Part shown: positions 27,689 to 36,401 of the stretch, one piece after another | Layout: every line of letters begins with the position of its first letter | Position numbering within the stretch: the stretch's first letter is position 1 | Source: Pontibacter qinzhouensis | Lineage (GTDB): Bacteria > Bacteroidota > Bacteroidia > Cytophagales > Hymenobacteraceae | Direction: 5' to 3' | DNA: 56,879 nucleotides | Assembly (NCBI RefSeq): GCF_008017455.1 | Contig: NZ_VRTY01000032.1 | Location: 1 to 56,879 of the forward strand | Program-made: the position numbers and the translations under genes | The notes under the pieces: generated by a model | What the model saw: the letters and a program-made list of their open reading frames with translations, nothing else | The model's database searches: none | Told to the model about the DNA's origin: nothing

Positions 27689-29308
27689 TTACTTCCTGGA
27701 TGCTGCCTGTGGCTTAATTTCCAGAGCAGGCGTTTCAGCTACTTCCTGGTCTTTGGCTACAGGTGTTTTGGCGTGTCGGAAGTTGTTGCCATTCAGAATG
27801 ATGCCTTTGGTTTTGCTGCCTTTCAGTTGCAGGTACACATCAGTACCCGGGCGTGGGTTGGCGTTAAAAATAAAGGCATCGTCTACGTTGTTGAGCTCTA
27901 CAACAGGCGTGTTAGCGTGTGGCGTATGGGTTTTAACGCCGCCGATCTCCATCATCTGTACCTCCTGCGCTATAATGGCCGGGCCTGATTCGGTATTGAT
28001 CGTCACGTTATGGAATTCAATGTTTTTAGCATTCCGGATGGTGGCACCTGTTTTGGAGTTTATGTTGATGTTGTTGAAGGTGATGTTTTCAACAGGCATC
28101 TCCTCAATGCCATCAATCAGTATCGCTTCATTGGCATCGTCCACGGTAATGTCGCTTATGTGGATATTGCGGAAGATCGGGGTTCTTTCAGAAACCGGTT
28201 CCGGGTCAGATTTAGCGTATTGCATGCTCAGTACAATGGCTTGGTCCTTAATGTCTTTCATAATGATGTTGTCGACACGGATTTCTTCTACCACGCCACC
28301 ACGTCCACGTGCTGTTTTTATCCGGATGCCACGGTCTGTTCCGTCGAATACGCAGTTCGAGATGGTGATCTTTTTCACGTCGCCAGACATTTCGCTGCCG
28401 ATTACCACGCCGCCATGGCCTCTGAGCATGGTGCAGTTGGTAATGGTATAGTTTTCGGCCGGTGTAGCCATTTTGCGGCCTGCTCTGTCTTTACCGGATT
28501 TAATGGTAATGCAGTCGTCGCCTACGCTGATGTGGCAATCAGAAATGTGCACGTAGCGGCATGAGGATGGGTTAATGCCATCCGTGTTAGGAGATTTCGG
28601 GTTGTTGATGGTAACGCCTGTAATAGTCACGTTTTCGCAGAACTCCGGGTTAACAGTCCAGAAAGGCGAGTTGATAATGGTGATGCCTTCGATGCGTACA
28701 TTTTTGCAGAATAAGGGCTGGATGAAGGGCGGGCGCAGAAAGCCACGTTCCACCATACCCGGTATGTCCGGCATCAGCACATCTTTATTGTTTTTGTCGA
28801 ACTCAAGCTGCCACTTGGTACGGGCCATGCTTTTGTCGTAGAGCTTGTGGTGGAAGTCCCACCATTTTTTGCCTTGCCCGTCTATGGTGCCACGGCCCAT
28901 GATGGTGATGTTTTCCTGCTCGTAGGCATAAAAAAGCGGCGAAAAGTTTACCACATCAATTCCTTCCCAGCGCGATGGCACCATGGGCAGGTAATCGTCA
29001 AAATTATCACTGAACTTGATCAGGGCACCAGCATCTATAAAAATAGTGATGTTGCTTTTGAGGTGAATAGGGCCAGTCAGGTATTCGCCTGCCGGGAAGA
29101 ACACAGTGCCACCACCTGCTTTAGAAGCAGCATCGATGGCTTTTCTGATTGCTTCAGTGGCTATTTTGCTGCCATCGTTCTTAGCTCCGTACTTCAGTAC
29201 GTTGTAGTAGGGGCTTTTCTCTGCCTTTGTCGTAACTGCCGTAAGCATGACAAAACAGAATAACGAAAAGAAGAAGCTGCGGAGGATGCTGTACCGTCTC
29301 GTATTCAT
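27689..29308 (-). CDS. GH28-family polygalacturonase
   Basis: This 539-residue secreted enzyme hydrolyses alpha-linked galacturonic acid (or rhamnogalacturonan) in pectin. A signal peptide (residues 1-29, ending TTKAEKS) is followed by the right-handed beta-helix, starting NVLKYGAKNDGS. All GH28 motifs are present: NTDGI with Asp243, GDDC with Asp264 and Asp265, GHGG with His298, and RIK near 326. Polygalacturonase, rhamnogalacturonase and xylogalacturonase share these motifs, so the exact linkage is open. It is placed between the MGH1-like and DUF5060 genes with gaps of 48 and 42 bases. Confidence 0.93.
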   Translation of the reverse strand: MNTRRYSILRSFFFSLFCFVMLTAVTTKAEKSPYYNVLKYGAKNDGSKIATEAIRKAIDAASKAGGGTVFFPAGEYLTGPIHLKSNITIFIDAGALIKFSDNFDDYLPMVPSRWEGIDVVNFSPLFYAYEQENITIMGRGTIDGQGKKWWDFHHKLYDKSMARTKWQLEFDKNNKDVLMPDIPGMVERGFLRPPFIQPLFCKNVRIEGITIINSPFWTVNPEFCENVTITGVTINNPKSPNTDGINPSSCRYVHISDCHISVGDDCITIKSGKDRAGRKMATPAENYTITNCTMLRGHGGVVIGSEMSGDVKKITISNCVFDGTDRGIRIKTARGRGGVVEEIRVDNIIMKDIKDQAIVLSMQYAKSDPEPVSERTPIFRNIHISDITVDDANEAILIDGIEEMPVENITFNNININSKTGATIRNAKNIEFHNVTINTESGPAIIAQEVQMMEIGGVKTHTPHANTPVVELNNVDDAFIFNANPRPGTDVYLQLKGSKTKGIILNGNNFRHAKTPVAKDQEVAETPALEIKPQAASRK

Positions 29309-29356
29309 TATAGGTTTGGTTGGAAATTATAAGTAAATTTTTTGTGCCGTGTATAT

Positions 29357-30934
29357 TTAGCTCTTTTTCACGGGCAGTTTTGCCACCGCCTGTTTCAGGT
29401 CCCTGGAATGATGGATCTCTTTACCATCAACAAAAATCCGGAAGCCTTTGCCTTTGCCATACTTCTCGCCGGTTTTATCCCATAGAATAGTTACAATCTG
29501 GTTGTGGTAGAGCACATTGTCGAGGCAGAACCAGTCCCACTGGCCTTCCGGAATGAGTGGCTGCACTTCTAAGCTATTACCGGGTTGTGGCTTAAGGCCC
29601 ACCAGGTCGTTTATAATAAGGTCGGTATAGCCGGAGTGGTTGTAGTAGCTACTGCGTGGGTTATCGCCTTTAAGCCAGTAACCGGTCTTCTCATCCTGGT
29701 ACTCACCCAGGTAAGGTTTGCCGTTTTTCTGATGCGATTTGGCATAGGTATGCAGAGCATCATAATAATCCTGCTTCGTCATGGTGTGGTTGGAGTAGTC
29801 GTTGAGCAGGTTCGCCAGCCCTTTCAGGGTTTGGGTGGTGGCAAATGGCCAGAGAGCACCATCCCATTCGCATCCGTGGCCAGAGCCGCGCGTACGGAAA
29901 GTTGGTTCGCGACGCTCGGCAGTGGTCAGACCCCAGGGAGCAGCAAAACCAGCTGAGTCGCGGATCTGTTCCCAGGCATGTGCAAACGCCGGAGAGTCGT
30001 CGGGCAGGTTAAAGTACCACGGAACGTAACCAATGGCTTCGCGGGCTCTGTTTAGCTGGCCGTCTTCGTGGCGGGTCTTAAAGAACTTGTCCTGCTCATC
30101 CCACAGGTGCTCCTGTACCGATGCTTTTATGGTGGCTGCTTTTTGCCTGTACTCGGTTGCCAGTTCTGGCTTTCCGGCCATGGTGGCCAGGTTAGCAATG
30201 GCGTTGGCATAGCCAAACATGTAGCTGCTGATGGTAGGGCGGGCATTTTTCTCTTTGCGGGAGCCGCTCACCGATTCTTCCATGCCATCGCGCACATCAA
30301 ACTGCCAGAACAGGTTTTTGCCGTAGTCGTTGGTTTCTTCCCAGGTCTTAAAGTCCTCTACAAAGTCATCGAGCAGGGCCAGCACATGGGCCGAATCCTG
30401 GTTTACCAGAAAGCGGTTATAGGCGGCATCGCCCACCCAGCTGCTGAACTTGTAGTATTTGCTGCGGTCTAATTTCTTTTCTGTCTCAAACCAGAAGTTT
30501 ACATACTGGTTCAGGTACTCCTGGTTATGCAGCCAGCGGCCCTCGTACACGTGGTGGGAGAGGGCACAGCTGATAGTGTTGTGAATGCCGGCATGACTTA
30601 CGGGCGTAATAAACTCCGTGAAAACAAAGCCATCAGGGGTTTCTTTTAAGTGCTTCCGGAAGCTCCACCAGCGGTAGTAATAGTTCTTTTCGAGCACGGA
30701 GTCGGGGCACTCAAACAGCGGCACGTTCTGCTTCATCCAGCTGGCCGCCTGCGCATTCGGCACGTAGTTAACCACGTCCTCCGGCTCCATCTGGTTAAAA
30801 TACGTTACGTATTGGTCTAGTTTGTCGCCTTGCAGCACCCGCTCGTTAGGTTGCAGCGCATCGGAGTCGGAGCAGGTCTTTACCATTGCAAGCAAACCGA
30901 CCATTAGAAATAGCTTTTGAGCTAAGTATACCAT
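29357..30934 (-). CDS. MGH1-like (alpha/alpha)6 glycoside hydrolase, probable lipoprotein
   Basis: This 525-residue protein resembles the mannosylglycerate hydrolase MGH1-like/GH63-related family: KNYYYRWWSFRKHL, FTEFITPVSHAGIHNTISCALSHHVYEGRW, FWQFDVRDGMEESVSG and YNHSGYTDLIINDLVGL mark the helical barrel. The N-terminus MVYLAQKLFLMVGLLAMVKTC has a hydrophobic segment ending at Cys21, a poor lipobox but probably exported. It is the first gene of the minus-strand degradative operon, with GH28 48 bases downstream. The substrate is not predictable; in the context a pectic oligosaccharide linkage is likely. Confidence 0.8.
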   Translation of the reverse strand: MVYLAQKLFLMVGLLAMVKTCSDSDALQPNERVLQGDKLDQYVTYFNQMEPEDVVNYVPNAQAASWMKQNVPLFECPDSVLEKNYYYRWWSFRKHLKETPDGFVFTEFITPVSHAGIHNTISCALSHHVYEGRWLHNQEYLNQYVNFWFETEKKLDRSKYYKFSSWVGDAAYNRFLVNQDSAHVLALLDDFVEDFKTWEETNDYGKNLFWQFDVRDGMEESVSGSRKEKNARPTISSYMFGYANAIANLATMAGKPELATEYRQKAATIKASVQEHLWDEQDKFFKTRHEDGQLNRAREAIGYVPWYFNLPDDSPAFAHAWEQIRDSAGFAAPWGLTTAERREPTFRTRGSGHGCEWDGALWPFATTQTLKGLANLLNDYSNHTMTKQDYYDALHTYAKSHQKNGKPYLGEYQDEKTGYWLKGDNPRSSYYNHSGYTDLIINDLVGLKPQPGNSLEVQPLIPEGQWDWFCLDNVLYHNQIVTILWDKTGEKYGKGKGFRIFVDGKEIHHSRDLKQAVAKLPVKKS

Positions 30935-30987
30935 GAACTAAAAATTATTAAAAACTGATAAGAAGCTGGTTTTCAAACGAACAATCG

Positions 30988-31021
30988 TTTCTGATGAGGT
31001 AAAAAAAAGAGCCATCAGAAA
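30988..31021. promoter_or_regulatory. Inverted repeat upstream of degradative operon
   Basis: TTTCTGATG (30988-30996) pairs exactly with CATCAGAAA (31013-31021), and AAACGA/TCGTTT lies next to it. The site is 54-87 bases upstream of the start of the minus-strand operon, so it may be an operator or a leader hairpin. No TAnnTTTG box was found around it. Confidence 0.35.
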
Positions 31022-31358
31022 CAGATTTTTCTTTGTTTTTTGGTAAGGCTAAGGTACTACTAAATTAAAGCCTTTACAAATAATAATTTACTTATAAAGC
31101 AAATGTTTAAATATAAACGGAAGCAAAAAGCGTTCCTATAAGCAGCGTTTTGAGGTAAAAATTCGATTTGCCACAAAAGTAGAGGTGCCTTTCTGTTATA
31201 CTGCTTTATAGACTGCATACTCACTTATCGGATTTAGAAACGGCATCACCTTGAAAAATACGACACTTATAGCACGATTTTTTATGACTTGTTTAAAACG
31301 TGCCCCACATAGTGGTAAGTTGTGTCGCTGGCTATAGTGGGCTATAACTCATCTATCC

Positions 31359-31416
31359 AACCCTTGGATGTTTTTAGTCGAAAATGCTTCTGAAGGCCAG
31401 TTTCATTTAAATAATT
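31359..31416 (+). repeat. Dispersed 57-bp repeat, copy R10
   Basis: AACCCTTGG left end, GCTTCTGAAGGCC core, AGTTTCATT and AAATAATT right end. It lies 56 bases upstream of the lipoprotein start in the same orientation. Confidence 0.85.
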
Positions 31417-31439
31417 CAGCGGTTCCGTTACAGGTATTT

Positions 31440-31447
31440 TAACTTTA
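31440..31447 (+). promoter_or_regulatory. Promoter-like box before lipoprotein gene
   Basis: TAACTTTA lies 24 bases after repeat R10 and 25 bases before the ATG at 31473, the same geometry as at the symporter gene (7100-7107, 7133). It differs from TAnnTTTG at one position. Confidence 0.35.
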
Positions 31448-31472
31448 GACCACTATTTATAGTAAGCGTAGT

Positions 31473-31952
31473 ATGATGAAGAACACAGCCTTTCTTTTCG
31501 TTTGCTTTGCTGGTTTAGTGGCCTGCCAGGGCAACCCCGATTCTGCCACCACCTCCACACCCGAAGATCCGGAGCCGCTTAAGCAGCAGGAACCAGCCGA
31601 GCAGTGCTACTCCTACACCAGCAACACCGATACCATTTGGCTGCACCTGACCAACACAGGCAGCAACGCCGTTAGCGGAACCCTCGTGTATAACTTACAC
31701 GAGAAAGACAAAAACACCGGCACCATTTCCGGCCAAATGAGCGGCGACACACTTTTTGCCGACTACGCTTTTCAGTCAGAAGGAAGTAACTCTGTAAGAG
31801 AAGTGGCCTTTCTGAAAAAAGGAAACACGATGGTAGAGGGCTACGGTGAGGTGGAAGAACAGGACGGGAGAATGGTCTTCCGGAACAGAGGCAACTTAAC
31901 TTTTGGCGATGCAACGGTGTTAACAGAAACAGCCTGTGAAGAACCGCTCTAG
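31473..31952 (+). CDS. Small hypothetical lipoprotein
   Basis: This 159-residue protein has a clear lipobox (FAGLVAC, Cys18) and a Thr/Pro/Glu-rich linker, then a compact beta domain with NTDTIWLHLTNTGSNAVSGTLVYNLHEKDKNTGTISGQMSGDTLFADYAFQSEG-type strands (residues about 48-105; the phrase is split here only for description). It is likely anchored in the outer or inner membrane facing the periplasm or surface. No named family was recognised; similar short lipoproteins are common in Bacteroidota. A second ATG directly follows the first, so the start may be one codon later. Confidence 0.75.
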   Translation: MMKNTAFLFVCFAGLVACQGNPDSATTSTPEDPEPLKQQEPAEQCYSYTSNTDTIWLHLTNTGSNAVSGTLVYNLHEKDKNTGTISGQMSGDTLFADYAFQSEGSNSVREVAFLKKGNTMVEGYGEVEEQDGRMVFRNRGNLTFGDATVLTETACEEPL

Positions 31953-32113
31953 TGCTTGACCAAATTAAAAATTAGAAATTAAAAATTATGCTGGCGCAAG
32001 CGTACTGTCTCGTGACGATTATTCTGCGGCCTCTGGCAGCTTTAAAGCACTTTTGCAGGTAACATAATTCCATAAATTAAATTGGAGGAGCACTAAATTT
32101 AGTTAGCAGGAGC

Positions 32114-32172
32114 AATTATTTAAATGAAATTGGCCTTCAGAAGGTTTCTGGCGCAAAAATACCCAAGGGTTG
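32114..32172 (-). repeat. Dispersed 57-bp repeat, copy R11
   Basis: Read on the minus strand: CAACCCTTGGG, CCTTCTGAAGGCC, AATTTCATT and AAATAATT. Confidence 0.85.
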
Positions 32173-32357
32173 GAACAGGGTACAACTTCATTTAAGCTAT
32201 AACTACAACTTCTGCCGCAAGTTTCGGATTTGCAGAAAACGCCTTTCCCACTTCAAAAGTGTAGCAGTTTGAGCCCGGTTGCTTACTGTTTGCGCTATCA
32301 GCTTCTCTTGTTCTTACAAAAGCTACATTCAACTAAAATATATCAGGTAAATTATCA

Positions 32358-32416
32358 GACCCTTGGCTAAATTCTGATGATAAACCTTCTGGAGGCTATT
32401 TTCATTTGAAAAATTT
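32358..32416 (+). repeat. Dispersed 57-bp repeat, copy R12
   Basis: GACCCTTGGC left end, CCTTCTGGAGGC core, TATTTTCATT and a diverged GAAAAATT right end. Confidence 0.75.
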
Positions 32417-32630
32417 AGAATAACACTGAGAAAGGTTTGATGTAGCTGACAAAACTTCTTTGCCAGTGCTTAAAAAATTGAATTCGGTTAAATAAGCCGC
32501 ATTATAATTTCTCTCGATGAAGCTGGTATATAACAAATTTTTCTGAGGGCCAGAAAGCCGGTTTCTGCTTTAAATTTAGTTCATTTGCCTGGAGCCTTTG
32601 CAGCAACTGAAGCTGCCTGTAGCGCATCAG

Positions 32631-33518
32631 ATGAAAGAACGGAAAAACGACAAACTGCCTAACCAGGACCTGCTGAACCACCAGCCGCTCACTGTGTTAT
32701 CGCTGGGGGAGTATAGCAGCGAGCTGTCGGAGGTGCCGCACAGCCACGATGCCTATATGCTCATGGTGGTGCAGGAAACCAAGGGCGGCGATAACCTGAT
32801 CGATTTCAGGCGATATGCGCTGCAGGCGGGGCGGCTGTTCTTTGTGCGGCCGGGGCAGGCGCACCAGCGGCAGGCGCGGCAGGAGCAGGGTATACTGGTA
32901 TCGTTTTCGGAGGAGTTTCTGCAAACAACCGGAACCAATGCCCACGATGTGCTGGTGCTGTTTGGCTCTTTGTACCAGCACCCCTACCTCGATTTGCCGC
33001 CGCAGCTGCTGCATACGGTAGAGCAACTGGCGCACCTTATGGAGCTGGAGCTGCAGAAGCCTTTGCCAGACTGGGCCATTTTGTCGCGGTACCTGTACAT
33101 CCTCCTGCGCTACCTCCTGCTCGAGAGTGTACAGATAATTAAGCAGCTCACACCGCCCCGGCACAGCGAACGCCTGTTTCAGCTGAGCCACCTGGTAGAG
33201 GAGTATTTCAGGGAGCACCGGCCTATTACCTTTTACGCCGATGCGCTGGCCATTACACCCAAGCACCTCAACAGCCTCTGCCGCAAGTACCTGAACACCA
33301 CCGTAGCCGATATGCAGCACGAGCGCCTCCTGCTCGAGAGTAAGCGCCTGCTTTACTTTAGCAGCCTATCTGTAAAGGAGATAGCTTTTGAACTTGGCTT
33401 TGAAGATGCCAGCTATTTTGTGCGCTTCTTTAAGCGGCTCACCAGCACCACGCCCATGCAGTTTCGGGTGGGTGGTTCCAAAAGTACCACGCTTGCTGCT
33501 GAAAATCCTGCTACCTGA
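32631..33518 (+). CDS. AraC-family transcriptional regulator
   Basis: This 295-residue regulator has an N-terminal cupin-like sensor (HSHDAYMLMVVQETKGG, LFFVRPGQAHQ; about 35-90) and a C-terminal double helix-turn-helix (about 185-285: FYADALAITPKHLNSLCRKYL and VKEIAFELGFEDASYFVRFFKRLTSTTPMQFR), the standard AraC pattern. It should bind DNA and respond to a small ligand. I chose ATG 32631; a TTG at 32598 would add 11 residues without any conserved sequence. The exporter gene starts 45 bases after its stop, so the regulator may control that gene. Confidence 0.9.
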   Translation: MKERKNDKLPNQDLLNHQPLTVLSLGEYSSELSEVPHSHDAYMLMVVQETKGGDNLIDFRRYALQAGRLFFVRPGQAHQRQARQEQGILVSFSEEFLQTTGTNAHDVLVLFGSLYQHPYLDLPPQLLHTVEQLAHLMELELQKPLPDWAILSRYLYILLRYLLLESVQIIKQLTPPRHSERLFQLSHLVEEYFREHRPITFYADALAITPKHLNSLCRKYLNTTVADMQHERLLLESKRLLYFSSLSVKEIAFELGFEDASYFVRFFKRLTSTTPMQFRVGGSKSTTLAAENPAT

Positions 33519-33563
33519 TGCTGCTGCTGCTCTACCTTTGCCAAAGGATTTTAATTGGTGGAA

Positions 33564-34520
33564 ATGCAGACATCGCAACATTCTAAAGCAATAGCAACTG
33601 GCGCACTGGGCGGTGTTTTTTTCAGTTCTACTTATATTCTTAACAGTTTTCTGGCCAAAACTGGCGGCCACTGGGCCTGGACAACCGGTTTGCGTACCAC
33701 GCTGCTTGTGCTCTTCCTGGGGCTAATGTTGCAGTGGCAGGGGCAGCTTTGGCCGCTGCTGCAAACCATGCGCAGGCATGTCTGGGTCTGGGTAGGCTGG
33801 GGGAGTATTGCCTTTGGGTTTAACTATTTTTTGCTAACATTTGGCGCTTTTTTTGGGCCAGGCTGGCTGGTGGCAGGTGTGTTTCAGTTTACCATTGTGG
33901 CAGGTATTCTAATCGCCCCTTTTATATATAAAGACGACCGCGCCCGCATACCGATGCGCGCACTCCTTTTATCGGTATTGATTCTGGCTGGCATTGCCCT
34001 GATGCAGTGGAGCCAGAAAGAAGGAAGCTACACCACAGAACAATTGCTATGCTGCATCGGGCTGGTCCTGACTGCTGCCTTTCTGTGGCCCCTGGCTAAC
34101 CGCAAACTGATGCTACACCTGGAGGTAAAGCAGCTAAAGCTGAATGCCATGCAACGCGTAGCCGGAACCGCTATCGGGAGCCTGCCGTTTAACCTGCTGC
34201 TAATGACGTTTGGCTATAGTCAGGCTGGCTGGCCCTCGGAGCAGCAATTGCTGGCGGTGTCGGTAATTGCTGTAAGCTCTGGTGTGTTAGGTTGCATCTT
34301 CTTTTTTAAGGCCATGCACATGGCCCGCACCAATGGCGCCGCAATGGCAGCTGTAGAAGCCACCCAATCGCTCGAGATTCTGGTAACGGTAATAGGAGAA
34401 GTGCTACTGTTGGGCATAGCCTGGCCAAATTGGTCGGGTAACGTTGGCATGATGCTGATAATGGGCGGACTCTTGTTGTACAGCATTCCGGTACGGCGAA
34501 AAGCGCTGGCACTTAAATAA
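33564..34520 (+). CDS. EmrE-type DMT-superfamily exporter
   Basis: This 318-residue protein has about 10 membrane helices, GALGGVFFSSTYILNSFLAK at the start and GMMLIMGGLLLYSIP at the end, and matches the multidrug-resistance efflux transporter group (PF13536-like) of the drug/metabolite transporters. It should export a small organic compound from the cytoplasm. ATG 33564 is preferred over the upstream TTG 33555. It follows the AraC gene closely, and a bidirectional terminator closes the unit. Confidence 0.85.
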   Translation: MQTSQHSKAIATGALGGVFFSSTYILNSFLAKTGGHWAWTTGLRTTLLVLFLGLMLQWQGQLWPLLQTMRRHVWVWVGWGSIAFGFNYFLLTFGAFFGPGWLVAGVFQFTIVAGILIAPFIYKDDRARIPMRALLLSVLILAGIALMQWSQKEGSYTTEQLLCCIGLVLTAAFLWPLANRKLMLHLEVKQLKLNAMQRVAGTAIGSLPFNLLLMTFGYSQAGWPSEQQLLAVSVIAVSSGVLGCIFFFKAMHMARTNGAAMAAVEATQSLEILVTVIGEVLLLGIAWPNWSGNVGMMLIMGGLLLYSIPVRRKALALK

Positions 34521-34589
34521 GTATAGGTGCTGTTATAAGGGTACCTTTCTGAAAACCTTACGAATTAAATAGTGCCATTTCTTCAAAAG

Positions 34590-34630
34590 CAACAAAGCCA
34601 CTGCCCGGTTCTGGAGCAGTGGCTTTGTTG
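34590..34630. terminator. Bidirectional terminator between convergent genes
   Basis: CAACAAAGCCACTGC (34590-34604) pairs perfectly with 34616-34630 around an 11-base loop. It separates the exporter gene from the convergent beta-helix lipoprotein gene (34655) and could serve both. Confidence 0.75.
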
Positions 34631-34654
34631 TAAGTATTATAAGTAGTAGGTAGT

Positions 34655-36244
34655 TTAGTTCCCAAATGCACCAGCATGCGAGGCAGGAGATGGTGCTGTA
34701 TACGTTTTGCCACCTGCGATAATAGTAGCAAGCTTAGGAGCAAAATCTGTTTTACCTACACCCAGAGCCGGTGAACCAGCCTGCAACTTGAAGTTCAGGT
34801 TTGCTGGCGGCACCTCCAGGTTCTCCGCTGATGTGGCAGTTGTGTTATCGAAGTTGCTGATGTTGAGGCTTGCAAACTGCGGGTTGTTCTCGTTGGCGGC
34901 ACCGGCTACATCGTGAGCCGTTTCGAAAAGACCTTTAGTAATAGAGCCTGTAGCAGGATAAAATTCATCTGCAATGGTAGTATGGTTGCCAAAGTAGAAG
35001 TTGTGGCCTGTAGTGGAGTTGGTAATATCGGGGTTATCGGGCGCTTTTGGAAAGCGGATGCCGTAACGGCAGTTTACCACCAACGTATTGAAAACCTTGC
35101 CACGTCCGCCTTTCTCCAGGTTAATAGAACCACCTCGACCAGCTTTGGTTTGTCTCCAGCCGCAGTTTATGGCCGTGTTGTTATACATGTTCACATCAGT
35201 TTGTGGAGAACGGTCGTCGGAATTAGAGCACTTAATACCGTTTGTAGCCGACTGGTAGAATACATTAAAAGCAGCATCGCCAACAGAACCGCTTTTCAGG
35301 TTCAGGGCATCGCCACCGGTGGCGCCTGTATAAATAAAGGTGTTGTTTGTAATCAGGAAGTTGCCCTGGTTAATGCGCATGCCATCGTCTTTGGTGTAGG
35401 CGATGGTGGAGTGTTGCATCACGAATCTGCCATTTGGGTTGGTGAAGTAAATGCTGTAACGCGGGTCGCCAGCCCCTAACTCGCCAGAAGTTACAATAGG
35501 GCTACCCTCCGCTGCGGGTGCACCTGCATACTCGATGCGCGTGTGCTGAAACACCATTTCCTGCGACTGCATAGTACCCAGAATACCACCCCAAAGGCCC
35601 GTAAACATGTTCTCTTTGGTACGGCGTGCGGCTGGCACAGTAAACAGTACCGGCTTTTCGGCAGTGCCATAGCTGTAGAAGTTGCCGCGTACAGTAATTT
35701 CAGGAGAGCCGCCCTGTGAGCCATCACCTTCTACAATTACAGTTACGCCTTCTTCTACTGTTAAAGATTTTCCGGCCGGAACGTTCAGGTTGCCACGCAC
35801 AATGTAGGTCCGGCCGCTTTGCCAGGTGCCGTCCACATCGCCGGCAGCCACTATTACAGGTGGCACCTCACTTACCTCCACACTTATGTCTACCTGCTTT
35901 TGTTGGTTCTGCTGGTCTGTTACTAACACCGAAATGGTGCTGGTACCAACAGTGGCAGGTGCTTTAAAATTTACCCTGGCCGATCCGGTGTTCTGCCCGA
36001 TGCCTGTAATTTCGCTTAGTGTTACTGTGCCGGAGGTGGCGGTAGCGGTAACTTCCTTAATTTTTCCTGCTGCGGAAATGGTCACAGAGAATACCTTCGC
36101 TTCATCCTGCTGCACGGGTAGTGTCGATAGCTCTGAGGTAACCTGCGGAGCCGTTGGCAGTGTGTCGTCTTCTTTCTCACATGCCGAGAACGTAAACGTT
36201 GCGGCAAGTAAGAGGGCTGTTAAAAGCGATTTTCCAGTTTGCAT
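34655..36244 (-). CDS. Parallel beta-helix surface lipoprotein
   Basis: This 529-residue lipoprotein (lipobox TFSAC, Cys22) has an Ig/cadherin-like N-terminal domain (about 35-135, EVTATATSGTVTLSEITGIG and STISVLVTDQQNQQKQVDISVEV) and a right-handed beta-helix (about 150-500) with typical ladder segments such as WQSGRTYIVRGNLNVPAGKS and HTRIEYAG. No pectate-lyase catalytic signature was seen, so it may bind or scaffold rather than cleave. It lies after the TonB-dependent receptor of the phytase locus and shares its direction, with a 268-base gap. Confidence 0.75.
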   Translation of the reverse strand: MQTGKSLLTALLLAATFTFSACEKEDDTLPTAPQVTSELSTLPVQQDEAKVFSVTISAAGKIKEVTATATSGTVTLSEITGIGQNTGSARVNFKAPATVGTSTISVLVTDQQNQQKQVDISVEVSEVPPVIVAAGDVDGTWQSGRTYIVRGNLNVPAGKSLTVEEGVTVIVEGDGSQGGSPEITVRGNFYSYGTAEKPVLFTVPAARRTKENMFTGLWGGILGTMQSQEMVFQHTRIEYAGAPAAEGSPIVTSGELGAGDPRYSIYFTNPNGRFVMQHSTIAYTKDDGMRINQGNFLITNNTFIYTGATGGDALNLKSGSVGDAAFNVFYQSATNGIKCSNSDDRSPQTDVNMYNNTAINCGWRQTKAGRGGSINLEKGGRGKVFNTLVVNCRYGIRFPKAPDNPDITNSTTGHNFYFGNHTTIADEFYPATGSITKGLFETAHDVAGAANENNPQFASLNISNFDNTTATSAENLEVPPANLNFKLQAGSPALGVGKTDFAPKLATIIAGGKTYTAPSPASHAGAFGN

Positions 36245-36401
36245 GGTTTTGTTTGTTTGGTAATTGGTTTGGTTGTTTATTTTCTTGTTTGTGTTGATGC
36301 TCTGGAAGTTGCTATCTGGCTGAACCAGAATTTTAAGAATACCAGGATAAGCAGGGTTCAGGACGGCGTTCCTGTCTAAAACCGCTACCTATTGTAATTC
36401 A

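Larger units (their letters stand above)
30935..31472. other. Divergent regulatory region, 538 bases
   Basis: The region separates the minus-strand hydrolase operon from the plus-strand lipoprotein. It holds the inverted repeat at 30988-31021, an AT-rich tract (31070-31130) and repeat R10 (31359-31416) with a TAACTTTA box. No CDS is supported. Confidence 0.5.
31953..32630. other. Intergenic region before AraC-type gene
   Basis: This 678-base gap holds an AATTAAAAATTAGAAA-rich segment (31965-31990), repeats R11 (32114-32172, minus) and R12 (32358-32416, plus) and otherwise no recognisable signals. Confidence 0.5.

Noticed and set aside
34655..36244. Pectate lyase assignment for the beta-helix lipoprotein
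   Set aside because: The helix is clear but no pectate-lyase catalytic motif (Asp cluster plus Arg) was seen, and the gene is in the phytase locus rather than with the pectin enzymes.
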